Below are positions 40,540-49,614 of a DNA stretch of 51,197 nucleotides, piece by piece. The stretch spans positions 1 through 51,197 of the forward strand of contig UQKU01000012.1 in the NCBI GenBank assembly GCA_900541675.1, read 5' to 3'. Every line of letters begins with the position of its first letter. Position 1 is the first letter of the stretch. A program made the translations under genes and the position numbers. The stretch comes from an uncultured Collinsella sp. (GTDB lineage Bacteria > Actinomycetota > Coriobacteriia > Coriobacteriales > Coriobacteriaceae). The notes below the pieces were generated by a model. That model was not told the DNA's origin. It saw only the letters and a list, made by a program, of their open reading frames with translations, and ran no database searches.

Positions 40540-42335
40540 CAAATGATGAGCACCGCTTGCGTCGAAAGACTCTGACCGTCATAGCTGTCGGCGTTATTGT
40601 CAGCGCTGTCTTGTTAGGCCTGTTGTATACGGTTGGAACCCATCGCTGCCTCGAAAAAACGCTTGGGTTTGGCCAAGAAACCATGGCGTTTTTGGAAAAC
40701 GCTTGCGAAAAATATGACCGCTACGAACAGGGGAGAAAAACCGAAGAGACGCACGATTTGCTCGCCGCGATCGAATCGTTTGCGACGTTCCTGTCCTCTG
40801 ATCGCGTTGAGGTTAACGACGATCTTATCGAGCAATTTGTCCATGCCGAGAACCTTTCGGGGCTGATGGTCATGGACTCCGATGGCCATATGGCTGCCCA
40901 CTACGACATCGATGGTCGCGATCCGCTCATGTTGTGGCGAGAGGAGCTGGCCTGTGCGCCGGTCGCATCGATGTATCAAGGTTCCAAAGTGACCTACTCA
41001 ACTGTCGTCGAGCGCCGTGGTGTCGTTTTTGCCGTCTGCGCTATCCCGTATGGCGACGGCGTTGCCTTGGCATACCGCTCATTTGTTTCCGATCCAGCGG
41101 ACGACTATTCATATGCCATAGCCGACGTGCTTTCGAACAGCACCTTCCACCAGGGCCCCACGGTGCTTGTTATGGAAGATGCGGAGATTGTCTCACCCAA
41201 CAGCGCCGATGCTGACGTGTCGCTCGCCCGATTCCTCACCAGCGCAGGGGTTGAGTGGAAAGACGATGGCCTAACGCGCATCGAATATCGAGGAGACAAA
41301 TGGTACGCGGTGCGTGCGGCATACAAGGACTACCGCCTGTTTGCGCTGTATCCCAAATCTGAGGTCATGTCTGGCAGGATCACATTTGTCGCCGCTGGCG
41401 TCTTGGTGTGCCTTGCGTTTTGGGTCGTGGTACTGTTGGCTCGAAATATCGTTGATCGCCGCAATTTGGTCGAAAAGGATAAACAGCTCGGCATTATCAA
41501 TGCCATAAGCGCCATCTACGATTCGACCTTCCTTTTGCATCTCGACACCCTCGAGATCGAGGGAATCAATATGTCGCCGACGATAGCGAAGATATTTGCC
41601 GAGCACAGCGAGGCATATGACTTTATGGACACGGTCTGCCGGGATGTCGTGAGCCCCGAAAGCCGCGAAGCGGTTGTGGGACTCGTAGATATAAGTACGC
41701 TTCGCGAACGTATGGAGGGCGTACCGTACTTGGCTGCCGAGGTGCGAGATTGTCGAGGCGCTTGGTACTCGCTACAGGTTGTCCCCCAGCATCGCGATGA
41801 GCAAGGCCGGCTGGAGTCGGTCGTCGTGGCGACGCACAACATATCGATGGTCAAACATGCCGAGGAGCTGACATACCAAGACAAACTGACGGGGCTTCGC
41901 AACCGCAACTACCTTGAATCGCGCGGAGATAGCCTGGTAAACGAGGGCTTGCCCGTGAGCGTGATTATGTTGGACTGCAATTATCTCAAGCGGACCAACG
42001 ATATCTACGGTCACGAGATGGGGGATGAACTGCTGCGACGGACGGCGTCCGTGCTGCGGCGGGTGGCTGGTGCGGATTACCTGCCGATGCGCGTTGGCGG
42101 CGACGAGTTTTTGCTGGTTTGCCCCCATACTGACAACGAGTCTGCGCTCGGGCTGGAACAGGATCTTCGTCTCGGTCTTGCCGCGGTAAGCGATGAGGCA
42201 CTGACGGTCAGCGCATCGATTGGCGTGGCGACCGTCGAGACGGCTGGAAATACGCTGGCCGATGTATATCGTGTCGCCGACCACAATATGTATCGGGAGA
42301 AGCGCACAGTCCACGCACGGGGTACGGGCTGCTAA
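40536..42335 (+). CDS. Membrane diguanylate cyclase with PAS-like and GGDEF domains
   Basis: The protein has 599 residues. Membrane helix 1 is at about 12-32, an extracytoplasmic sensor region follows to about 280, and membrane helix 2 is at about 285-308. A PAS-like domain is at 320-440, then GGDEF at 447-599. The active loop is intact (MRVGGDEFLLV, GGDEF at 521-525), as is the LDCNYLKRTND..GHEMGDEL metal/GTP region. No RxxD inhibition site precedes it, so product feedback is unlikely. It makes cyclic di-GMP, probably in response to the binding protein encoded by the overlapping upstream gene. Confidence 0.9.
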   Translation: MTNDEHRLRRKTLTVIAVGVIVSAVLLGLLYTVGTHRCLEKTLGFGQETMAFLENACEKYDRYEQGRKTEETHDLLAAIESFATFLSSDRVEVNDDLIEQFVHAENLSGLMVMDSDGHMAAHYDIDGRDPLMLWREELACAPVASMYQGSKVTYSTVVERRGVVFAVCAIPYGDGVALAYRSFVSDPADDYSYAIADVLSNSTFHQGPTVLVMEDAEIVSPNSADADVSLARFLTSAGVEWKDDGLTRIEYRGDKWYAVRAAYKDYRLFALYPKSEVMSGRITFVAAGVLVCLAFWVVVLLARNIVDRRNLVEKDKQLGIINAISAIYDSTFLLHLDTLEIEGINMSPTIAKIFAEHSEAYDFMDTVCRDVVSPESREAVVGLVDISTLRERMEGVPYLAAEVRDCRGAWYSLQVVPQHRDEQGRLESVVVATHNISMVKHAEELTYQDKLTGLRNRNYLESRGDSLVNEGLPVSVIMLDCNYLKRTNDIYGHEMGDELLRRTASVLRRVAGADYLPMRVGGDEFLLVCPHTDNESALGLEQDLRLGLAAVSDEALTVSASIGVATVETAGNTLADVYRVADHNMYREKRTVHARGTGC

Positions 42336-42448
42336 TCTTGCCCCCACTAATCTATGCATCGTAGGATGTTGAATCGGTGCTTACGATAATAAGTCGGGCC
42401 AGGCGGGGATAATAGACGTCTGAAATTTCTTTCTGAGAGGGGATCTCA

Positions 42449-42712
42449 ATGATTAGTTTTGACTACAAGCCTCAGGGTGTATGCTCTCGCAATATCCACC
42501 TCAATCTTTCCGATGACGGCAGCAAAGTGCTGGGCGTCGAGTTTACCGGCGGCTGCGACGGCAATCTCAAGGCTATCTCCAAGCTGGTCGAGGGTGCTCC
42601 TGCCGATCGCGTAATCGAGGTTCTCGCCGGTAATACCTGCGGTATGAAAAAGACCTCCTGCGCCGACCAGCTTACCCGCGCTATCGAGGCCGCTCGCGCC
42701 GAGATCGCCTAA
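42449..42712 (+). CDS. TSCPD domain protein (TIGR03905 type)
   Basis: The 87-residue protein has Cys12 (GVCSRNI), FTGGCDGNLKAISKLVEG and GNTCGMKKTSCADQL, the cysteine pattern of the small TSCPD family. The domain is also found at the end of class II ribonucleotide reductases. The stand-alone function is unknown. AGAGGGG precedes the ATG. Its last base is shared with the next gene's start (TAATG). Confidence 0.88.
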   Translation: MISFDYKPQGVCSRNIHLNLSDDGSKVLGVEFTGGCDGNLKAISKLVEGAPADRVIEVLAGNTCGMKKTSCADQLTRAIEAARAEIA

Positions 42713-43923
42713 TGGGTATCGCCGACCACATCAAGAACGGAATATCGCGCCGCGGCTTTGTGCTCGGTGGAGCTGCCGCGGGCGCTGCCACGGTACTTGC
42801 CGGATGCTCGAAAAAAACGGGCACCAGCGACGATGCCGCCGGCGAGCCGCAGGTTATCAAAGATGACTCAAAAATCGTCTCGATTACGGATGAGTACGAG
42901 GCTGTCGAAATCGACCTCGAGCCTGCAGCTTCATGGACATTGCCTTTGGGTACGCTGCTGTATTACTGCGACGGTGATTACGCCGCGGCGATGATGGCGC
43001 CCGCATCGGCGCGGCATGCCAATACGCTCGGCATGCTCAACCTGGGCGACGGCTCACTCACGACGCTCGTCGAGGATCCCGTGGAAGGTGCGGGGTATTC
43101 GTTTTACGATGTCCGCGCCGGCGATGGCGTATTTGCTTGGGTCGAGATGAACTTTGCGAATGCATCATGGAAACTCTATGCGCAAAATACGGCAGGTGCG
43201 TCGCTTGTCGGCGATGTGGTCGAGCTCGACCGAGGCGGCAAGGACTACGACCCGCCGCTGTTTACGGCGTTCGAATCGTCCGTCATTTGGTACAAGATGC
43301 CTGCTGCAGGCGGCAATAAGACGAGTCACGACTCGTATTGCTACCGCCGCTCGCTCGACGAGGCAAAGGCCGAGGCCATTTGGAAGTCAACGGGCCGCTT
43401 TGCATCCGCCCCGCGTGTGAGTGACGGCATCTTGACCATTTCCCCGCGTGTGCGCAACGACGAGGGCGTCTACTACGGCATGACGGCGATCGACCTGACG
43501 GACGGCAACAATACCAAGAGGGCTCAGCTGGTCCTTCCCTCATCGGTGTCTCCCTTCGAGGCCGTATATATGGGCGACACGTTTGTGTTCTCCATCGAGG
43601 CCACCTATAGCGGCGTGGGGAGCCTAGGCAACATGGGCACCTATATCGGTAACGAGAATGGGACGTTCCTATTCCTGTCGCGCGAGCCGCTTGCGTGTGC
43701 TGCCGGCAGAAAAGGCAAATATCTGGTTAAGGTTCAGGCATCGCATTTTCTGATCGATACCTCCGCCAAAACCTATGGTTCGCTGCTGTCGCCCGACCGC
43801 GCTCTCGAATATGGCGATTATCCAGCTACGGCGGGTAAATCGAATACGTTTTTAACCTATGCCACGGTGCGTAATAGCCAAGGAATTCCCGAGACGGTTA
43901 CCGCCCGCCTGTTCTCTCTTTAG
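42712..43923 (+). CDS. Tat-exported lipoprotein, propeller-like
   Basis: The protein has 403 residues. The twin-arginine signal SRRGFVLGGAAAG (12-24) is followed by lipobox VLAGC (Cys31 region), so it should be folded inside, exported by Tat and lipid-anchored. The rest has repeated strands with WxxxL/DGxLT turns suggesting a beta-propeller. No catalytic motif is recognised. It is translationally coupled to the TSCPD gene (one-base overlap). I cannot name the function. Confidence 0.75.
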   Translation: MGIADHIKNGISRRGFVLGGAAAGAATVLAGCSKKTGTSDDAAGEPQVIKDDSKIVSITDEYEAVEIDLEPAASWTLPLGTLLYYCDGDYAAAMMAPASARHANTLGMLNLGDGSLTTLVEDPVEGAGYSFYDVRAGDGVFAWVEMNFANASWKLYAQNTAGASLVGDVVELDRGGKDYDPPLFTAFESSVIWYKMPAAGGNKTSHDSYCYRRSLDEAKAEAIWKSTGRFASAPRVSDGILTISPRVRNDEGVYYGMTAIDLTDGNNTKRAQLVLPSSVSPFEAVYMGDTFVFSIEATYSGVGSLGNMGTYIGNENGTFLFLSREPLACAAGRKGKYLVKVQASHFLIDTSAKTYGSLLSPDRALEYGDYPATAGKSNTFLTYATVRNSQGIPETVTARLFSL

Positions 43924-43981
43924 CGCCGAGGGGTTAAAAGGGCGCCAACGGGGGAATAAACGCGTTGTAATTGTGAGTGCC

Positions 43982-44021
43982 GCCCGCCGAGCCGCCGCAC
44001 TGTAGCGGTGCTCGGCGGGCA
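43982..44021 (+). terminator. GC-rich hairpin after the lipoprotein gene
   Basis: GCCCGCCGAGC pairs with GCTCGGCGGGC and the inner stem continues. There is no T-run, so it may be a factor-dependent terminator or an RNA stabiliser. Confidence 0.5.
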
Positions 44022-44075
44022 TAGGTGCGTTAAAATGGGCTTGTTCTTAGCTAATTGAGACAGGGGGGCCGTGTT

Positions 44076-44798
44076 ATGGCTTCAGATGCAAAAAAGATTC
44101 TGCTGGTCGAGGACGAGAAGGCAATCCGTGACGCTGTCGCTGCCTATCTCGAGCGCGAGGGCTACTGGGTTGTTGGCGTCGGGGACGGCCAGTCTGCGAT
44201 CGAGGAGTTCGAGAAGCACCAGTTCGACCTGGTTGTGCTCGACCTTATGCTCCCCAAGATTCCCGGCGAGCGCGTTTGCCGCACCATTCGCGACACCTCG
44301 GATGTCCCCATCATTATGCTGACGGCCAAGGGCGAGATCGAGGATCGCATCATCGGCCTTGAGCTTGGTGCCGACGACTACCTGATTAAGCCGTTCTCGC
44401 CGCGTGAGCTCGTCGCCCGCGTCCGCGCCCTGTTCCGTCGTGCTCACCAGGCAGACGAGCCCGCCGTTGAGGTGCTCGACTTTGGCGATCTGGTCATCGA
44501 TATCTCGGGCCACAAGATCTTGGTCGAGGACAAGGAAGTAGACCTGACTGCTTCCGAGTTTAAGCTGCTCACCACGCTTGCTCGCCATCCCGGTCGCGTC
44601 TATAACCGTATGGAGCTGGTCGAGAAGGTGCTCGGCTATGACTTTGAGGGCTACGAGCGCACCATCGACAGTCACGTCAAGAACCTTCGCGCCAAGCTGG
44701 GCGACGACCCCAAGAAGCCTAAGTGGCTCTACACCGTTCACGGCGTCGGTTATCGCTTCGAGGCTCCGGCCAAGACCGATAAGTCGGACGAGAAATAG
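44076..44798 (+). CDS. OmpR-family response regulator
   Basis: The protein has 240 residues. The receiver domain has acidic pair Glu12-Asp13, phospho-acceptor Asp56 (LVVLDLMLP), Thr83 and Lys105 (IKPF). The OmpR/PhoB winged helix ends YTVHGVGYRFE. ATG 44076 follows a run of six G at 44062-44067. It pairs with the histidine kinase 11 bases downstream. The closest named families are PhoP/WalR-like regulators, but the signal cannot be told. Confidence 0.93.
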   Translation: MASDAKKILLVEDEKAIRDAVAAYLEREGYWVVGVGDGQSAIEEFEKHQFDLVVLDLMLPKIPGERVCRTIRDTSDVPIIMLTAKGEIEDRIIGLELGADDYLIKPFSPRELVARVRALFRRAHQADEPAVEVLDFGDLVIDISGHKILVEDKEVDLTASEFKLLTTLARHPGRVYNRMELVEKVLGYDFEGYERTIDSHVKNLRAKLGDDPKKPKWLYTVHGVGYRFEAPAKTDKSDEK

Positions 44799-44809
44799 GG
44801 AAATCACAT

Positions 44810-46375
44810 ATGACACCTGCGCGCTTTGAAATTGGGCAAAAGCATAAGCAGGAGAACGAGGCGGGTTCCAAGGCAAGTTGGAACACGCCTCGTTCCGATT
44901 CACGGCCAGCGATGAGCTATCCCTCGCGCATGGCCTTGGCTTTTGCCCTGACGTCGCTCATGACGGTATTGGTGCTGGTGGGCGTTGTCTCCGTTGTGTG
45001 GGGTACCGTCTTTTCGGATTACACGCGCTCCAATATCGTCGAGATTGCCAATTCTGCCGCCGAAAAGCTTGCGACGTCGTACGAGGAAAACGGCAACTGG
45101 ACTGCGGGCGAGCTACGCACGGTCGCGACATCGAGCTTGGTGTCCGACGACCTGAGTATGCAGGTTGTCAACAAAAAGGGCGTTGTCGTCTATGACGACT
45201 CATGGCCTTCGGCAAGTGCGACCGCCGATGTGCGCGAGAGCGAATCGGCGTCGAGCAGCTCGAGCGGTAAAAAGGCCTCGCATAGCCCGGTCTCGTCGGC
45301 GCCCACCGACTCCGATAGCGTTGCCAACGTCGAAATCATAACGTCTTCTGGCGAGCATGTCGGACAGGTGAAGCTATGGGCTATCGGCTCCGATGCCCTG
45401 CTCACCAAGGCGGATTCTGCGTTTAGGGAAAAGACTTTTAACGCCATGGCCCTTGCCGCGGTTGTTGCGGTCTGCATCTCAGTTGTTATCGGATCGTTCG
45501 TGTCGCGCATGCTTACCAGACCGATTCATCGTATAACCAGCACAGCCAAGCAAATTCGCGACGGCGATTTGTCCGCTCGTACCGGTTTGCGCGGCGACGA
45601 TGAAATCGATCAGTTGGGTGAGACCTTTGACGAGATGGCCACCTCGCTCGAGAAAGATATGAAGCACGAAAAGCGCCTGACCTCGGATGTCGCACACGAG
45701 CTTCGCACGCCGCTCATGGCCATGCTTGCAACGGTCGAGGCCATGCAGGACGGCGTGTATCCCACCGACGATGAGCATCTGGAGACGGTCGCTTCCGAGA
45801 CGCGCCGCCTGGCTCGTTTGGTGCAGCAGATGCTCGACCTATCGCGTATGGAAAACAGCACGGCGCCGCTCAATCTCGAACCGGTGGACATGGTTCCCTT
45901 TGTGCGGTCTATCGTCAACGCTCAGGAGCGCCTATTTGTTGACCGCGATCTGCGCTTGCGCTTTGCTGACGAGACCCAAGGTCACGACGATGTCGTCGAG
46001 GCCGATCCCGACATGATCACGCAGTGCGTCATCAACCTCATGAGCAACGCCATGCGCTACACCCCCGAGGGCGGTTGGGTCGTGGTGTCGGTGCTCAGTG
46101 ACCGCAAGCATGTCAGTATTGCCGTTTCGGATACCGGTATCGGTATTGCCAAGGACGACCTGTCGCGCATCTTCGGGCGATTCTGGCGCGCAGATGCCAG
46201 CCGCGCCCGCGAAGCCGGCGGCCTGGGCGTTGGCCTCGCCGTGACCAAGCAAATCGTCGAGCGTCACCATGGCTACATATCCGTGGAGTCGGAGCTTGGA
46301 AAGGGTACGACTTTTACGATTCATCTGCCTCGCGAGCACACGGCGGACGCGGCATCTACTACAATGGAGCACTAG
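44810..46375 (+). CDS. Membrane sensor histidine kinase
   Basis: The protein has 521 residues. Membrane helices lie at about 42-66 and 211-231. The outer loop between them has a serine-rich patch (145-170). A HAMP domain (232-285), the phospho-acceptor DVAHELRTPL (His296) and the HATPase_c domain (NLMSNAMRYTPEGG, DTGIGIAKDDL, GLGVGLAVTKQIV) follow. It phosphorylates the regulator encoded just upstream. A 34-residue cytosolic lead precedes the first helix. Confidence 0.94.
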   Translation: MTPARFEIGQKHKQENEAGSKASWNTPRSDSRPAMSYPSRMALAFALTSLMTVLVLVGVVSVVWGTVFSDYTRSNIVEIANSAAEKLATSYEENGNWTAGELRTVATSSLVSDDLSMQVVNKKGVVVYDDSWPSASATADVRESESASSSSSGKKASHSPVSSAPTDSDSVANVEIITSSGEHVGQVKLWAIGSDALLTKADSAFREKTFNAMALAAVVAVCISVVIGSFVSRMLTRPIHRITSTAKQIRDGDLSARTGLRGDDEIDQLGETFDEMATSLEKDMKHEKRLTSDVAHELRTPLMAMLATVEAMQDGVYPTDDEHLETVASETRRLARLVQQMLDLSRMENSTAPLNLEPVDMVPFVRSIVNAQERLFVDRDLRLRFADETQGHDDVVEADPDMITQCVINLMSNAMRYTPEGGWVVVSVLSDRKHVSIAVSDTGIGIAKDDLSRIFGRFWRADASRAREAGGLGVGLAVTKQIVERHHGYISVESELGKGTTFTIHLPREHTADAASTTMEH

Positions 46376-46433
46376 CTTTTCGCTATTCGGTGAAGGAGGG
46401 GCCGCGTTCCTGCCGCTCCGAGTTTGCGAAAAC

Positions 46434-46458
46434 ATGCGGGAAAGAACCCGCATTTCTG
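46434..46458 (+). terminator. Weak hairpin before purC
   Basis: ATGCGGG and CCCGCAT form a 7-bp stem around AAAGAA, followed by a T-rich stretch. It may end the two-component transcript or modulate purC. Confidence 0.4.
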
Positions 46459-46484
46459 TCGTATTTAGGTAAGGAGTGACTCAC

Positions 46485-47372
46485 GTGACAACGATGGAGC
46501 GTCGTCCGGATTCCCGTGGCAAGGTTCGTGATATCTACGATGCCGGCGAAAACCTTTTGATGGTCGCCACCGATCGCATTTCTGCGTTCGACTTTATTCT
46601 CCCCGACGAGATTCCGTTTAAGGGAGAGGTGCTCAACCGCATCTCGGCATTCTGGTTCGATAAGTTTGCCGATATCGTCCCCAACCACCTCGTCTCCATC
46701 GATCCGGCGGATTTCCCCGAGGAGTTTGCCGAGTATCGTGACTATCTCGCAGGCCGCGCCATGCTGGTTAAGAAGGCCCAGACGATTCCCATCGAATGCA
46801 TCGTCCGCGGCTATCTGACCGGTTCGGGCAAGAAGACCTACGACGAGAACGGCACCGTCTGCGGCATCCAGCTGCCCGAGGGTCTGACCGAGGCCTCCAA
46901 GCTTCCCGAGCCGCTGTTCACGCCGTCCACGAAGGCCGAGATCGGTGATCACGACGAGAATATCTCGTTTGAGCGTTGCTGCGAGATCGTTGGCGAGGAC
47001 ATCGCCACGCAGATTCGCGATCTGTCTCTCAAGATCTACAAGGCTGCTGCCGAGTATGCAGCGACCCGTGGCATCATCATTGCCGACACCAAGTTTGAGT
47101 TTGGTGTTATCGATGGCAAGGTCACGCTGATCGACGAGTGCCTCACGCCCGACTCCAGCCGTTTCTGGCCCGCCGCCAGCTACGAGGAGGGCAAGATCCA
47201 GCCTAGCTACGACAAGCAATTCGTCCGCAATTGGCTCAAGGCCAACTGGGATATGACGGGGGAGACCCCGCACCTGCCCGCCGAGGTCATCGATGGCACG
47301 TCCGAGCGCTATCGCGAGGCCTTCCAGATCATCACGGGCTCCCAGTTCACAAGCATGAAGGAGAACGCATAA
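46485..47372 (+). CDS. purC: SAICAR synthetase
   Basis: The protein has 295 residues, the longer form of the family. It has GKVRDIYDAGENLLMVATDR at the start, IPIECIVRGYLTGSG (about 100-114) and the IIADTKFEFG and LIDECLTPDSSRFW signatures. It joins CAIR and aspartate in purine synthesis, the step before PurB. The start is GTG 46485, eight bases after AAGGAG; ATG 46494 is the alternative. A membrane protein gene follows at once. Confidence 0.96.
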   Translation: MTTMERRPDSRGKVRDIYDAGENLLMVATDRISAFDFILPDEIPFKGEVLNRISAFWFDKFADIVPNHLVSIDPADFPEEFAEYRDYLAGRAMLVKKAQTIPIECIVRGYLTGSGKKTYDENGTVCGIQLPEGLTEASKLPEPLFTPSTKAEIGDHDENISFERCCEIVGEDIATQIRDLSLKIYKAAAEYAATRGIIIADTKFEFGVIDGKVTLIDECLTPDSSRFWPAASYEEGKIQPSYDKQFVRNWLKANWDMTGETPHLPAEVIDGTSERYREAFQIITGSQFTSMKENA

Positions 47373-47948
47373 GTGAGTACCCGTAGCGCCACGAACAAGC
47401 GCACGCAATCCCACGAAGTTACCGGGGTTGCGCGCAAGTCCGCCGCATCTGCTAAACCCGCCCGCCAAGCAGCGAGCTCCGTTCGCGTCGTGCCGGCTTC
47501 GTCTAAAGCTCGCCGCAAAGAGCTCGAGAAGGGTGAAAACCTGGAAGGCCTTTCCAAGGAGGAGAAGCGCGCCCGCAAGGCCAAGCAGCGTGCTCGCGAG
47601 GATCGTATCTATACGGTGTCGAATATTCTTCTCAAGCAGGATGAGGACTACACCAAGCGCCGTCGTATCTGGTGGGCCGTGCTCGCCATCGGCATGGTAC
47701 TCGTCGTGGCAATTTGGGCTTCGCTCTACTTCGCTCCCGGCGGCACGGTGTCCAGTCCTGTTCAGATGGTCGGCATCGTTTTGTCCTATGTCATCATCCT
47801 GGGTGACTTTATCTACGACTTCGTTCGTATTCGTCCCTTGCGCAACATGTACCGCGCGCAGGCCGAGGGCATGTCCGAGAACAAGCTCAACGCTCTTATC
47901 GAGCGCTCGGCTGCCGAGGAGGACAAGAAGGACTCCAAGAAGAAGTAG
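47373..47948 (+). CDS. Basic two-helix membrane protein
   Basis: The protein has 191 residues. The first 95 are low complexity, rich in Ala, Arg, Lys and Ser and probably cytosolic. Two membrane helices follow (about 98-120 and 130-152), then a charged tail ending DKKDSKKK. The GTG start follows the purC stop with no gap. The function is unknown. The layout (basic tail, two helices, basic end) suggests contact with nucleic acid, ribosome or acidic lipids, which is only inference. Confidence 0.75.
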   Translation: MSTRSATNKRTQSHEVTGVARKSAASAKPARQAASSVRVVPASSKARRKELEKGENLEGLSKEEKRARKAKQRAREDRIYTVSNILLKQDEDYTKRRRIWWAVLAIGMVLVVAIWASLYFAPGGTVSSPVQMVGIVLSYVIILGDFIYDFVRIRPLRNMYRAQAEGMSENKLNALIERSAAEEDKKDSKKK

Positions 47949-47978
47949 CGTTTGTATCCATACATATCGCTAAGATAT

Positions 47979-48010
47979 AAGGCGCGTCGTTTTTGCGGCG
48001 CGCCTTTTTA
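47979..48010 (+). terminator. Terminator after the purC operon
   Basis: AAGGCGCG and CGCGCCTT form the stem, with a T-rich loop and a run of T after it. Confidence 0.85.
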
Positions 48011-48037
48011 CTGTTCTATAGATAGATGGAGTGGCAC

Positions 48038-49318
48038 ATGATTCGAGCTGCCCTAACGGTCGAGGAAGCTCTTGAGGGCATGAAGACCCTTGAGCCCAAG
48101 ATTAAAAATTATGCGCGTCTCGTTATCCGCAAGGGTGTAAACGTTAAGCCCGGCCAGGAGGTCGTCGTTCAGTCTCCCGTCGAGTGCGCATCATTTGCGC
48201 GCGTGGTGGTTGCGGAGGCTTATGACGCCGGTGCCGGTCACGTGACGGTCATCTGGGCCGACGACGCCGTGACGAGGCTTGCGTACGAGCATGTCGAGAA
48301 AAGCTATTTTGGGCAGACGCCCGAGTGGAAGCGCATACAGCTGGATTCTCTGGCCCAGGACGGTGCCTGCTTTATCTTTATCGAGGGTGCTGACCCCGCC
48401 GCTCTCAAGGGCATCGATCCTGCCAAGCCCGCTGCCGCTTCCAAGGCGAGGAACACGCAGTGCAAGATTTTCCGCCGCGGACTGGATTACAACATCAACC
48501 CGTGGTGCATTGCCGGAGCGCCGGTCGTGGCTTGGGCGCGCGAGGTGTTCCCGGGAGACGCCGATGAGGTTGCAATCTATAAACTATGGATTGCGATCCT
48601 GCATACCGCCCGTGCTGACGGCCAAGATCCGGAGAGTGACTGGGAGCTTCACGATGCGGCGTTTGAAAAGAACCTGCGCTTTCTGAACGAAAATCGTTTC
48701 GACTGCCTGCGCTATACCGCTTCGAATGGAACCGACCTGGTAATTGGTATGACGAAGGGGCATGAGTGGGCCGGCGGTAAGGGCGAGACCCCCGACGGTC
48801 ACCCCTTCTTCCCCAACATCCCCACCGAGGAGGTCTTCACCTCGCCCGATCGTATGCGTGCTGACGGAATCGTCTATTCCGCAATGCCGCTTATCCATCA
48901 CGGTAACAAGGTCGACGATTTTTGGATCAAGTTCGAGAACGGTCGTGTGGTGGATTACGACGCCCGTGTGGGAAAGGCGACACTCGCAAGTATCATCGAT
49001 ACTGACGAGGGCGCTGCTCATCTGGGAGAGGTTGCGCTCATTTCCAAGAACACGCCGATTCGCGAAAGCGGCATCCTGTTCTATGACACGCTCTATGACG
49101 AGAATGCCAGCTGCCATCTTGCACTGGGAGTCGGCTTCCCCGAGTGCATTGAGGGTGGATATGATATGTCCAAAGAGGAGCTCATTGAGCATGGCGTCAA
49201 CGTTTCGAGCACGCACGTCGACTTTATGATCGGTACGGACGACATCGATATTGTGGGCATTACGCCCGATGGACGCGAAGTTGTGATTTTCCAGAACGGC
49301 CAATGGAGTTGGGAATAG
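48038..49318 (+). CDS. M29-family metallo-aminopeptidase
   Basis: The protein has 426 residues. It matches the AmpS/AmpT thermophilic aminopeptidase family: VKPGQEVVVQSPVE near the start, GEVALISKNTPI (metal-binding Glu), DENASCHLALG (His) and the closing STHVDFMIGTDDIDIVG (His, Asp). It removes N-terminal residues from peptides in the cytosol. ATG 48038 is chosen because GGAG lies six bases upstream; ATG 48026 is in frame. It is a single gene. Confidence 0.93.
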   Translation: MIRAALTVEEALEGMKTLEPKIKNYARLVIRKGVNVKPGQEVVVQSPVECASFARVVVAEAYDAGAGHVTVIWADDAVTRLAYEHVEKSYFGQTPEWKRIQLDSLAQDGACFIFIEGADPAALKGIDPAKPAAASKARNTQCKIFRRGLDYNINPWCIAGAPVVAWAREVFPGDADEVAIYKLWIAILHTARADGQDPESDWELHDAAFEKNLRFLNENRFDCLRYTASNGTDLVIGMTKGHEWAGGKGETPDGHPFFPNIPTEEVFTSPDRMRADGIVYSAMPLIHHGNKVDDFWIKFENGRVVDYDARVGKATLASIIDTDEGAAHLGEVALISKNTPIRESGILFYDTLYDENASCHLALGVGFPECIEGGYDMSKEELIEHGVNVSSTHVDFMIGTDDIDIVGITPDGREVVIFQNGQWSWE

Positions 49319-49337
49319 TCCCAGACCGTGGTACAAT
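49309..49337 (+). promoter_or_regulatory. tRNA-Lys promoter
   Basis: TTGGGA (49309-49314) and TACAAT (49332-49337) are 17 bases apart. The -35 lies within the last codons of the aminopeptidase gene. Confidence 0.65.
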
Positions 49338-49346
49338 GCCACCCGC

Positions 49347-49422
49347 GGGCCGTTAGCTCAGCTGGCAGAGCAGGGGACTTTTAATCCCAAGGTCCAGGGT
49401 TCGAACCCCTGACGGCCCACCA
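49347..49422 (+). tRNA. tRNA-Lys (anticodon TTT)
   Basis: Acceptor GGGCCGT pairs with ACGGCCC, the anticodon loop is CTTTTAA, and CCA is encoded. Nineteen bases of its 3' end recur exactly at 49578-49596. Confidence 0.96.
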
Positions 49423-49430
49423 TAGAATAG

Positions 49431-49461
49431 AAAGCGATCGACTCCGGTTGGTCGCTTTTTT
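49431..49461 (+). terminator. tRNA-Lys terminator
   Basis: AAAGCGA and TCGCTTT pair, with CTCCGG in the loop, followed by a T-run. A near-copy lies at 50713-50743. Confidence 0.8.
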
Positions 49462-49474
49462 GTTGCCAAGGCAT

Positions 49475-49596
49475 GGGTTCGAACCCGTCGGGGCGCGGAG
49501 CTGAGTAAACGCGTGAGCGTTTGCCAGCGCAGCGCGCAAGGCGCGAAGCGCCGCAGCGGCCGCCTGCGGAGCAGGCTGAACCCCTGACGGCCCACC
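49475..49596. repeat. tRNA-trailing composite palindromic element, tRNA-Lys copy
   Basis: It starts with the T-arm palindrome GGGTTCGAACCC (49475-49486). It has the AAACGC/GCGTTT hairpin (49507-49522) and further GC-rich hairpins. It ends with an exact 19-base copy of the tRNA-Lys 3' end (49578-49596). Confidence 0.8.
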
Positions 49597-49614
49597 CAAA
49601 GAAAGGAAAAAGAA

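Noticed and set aside
46376..46484. Purine riboswitch before purC
   Set aside because: Only one short hairpin is visible, and the conserved three-way junction sequence is absent.
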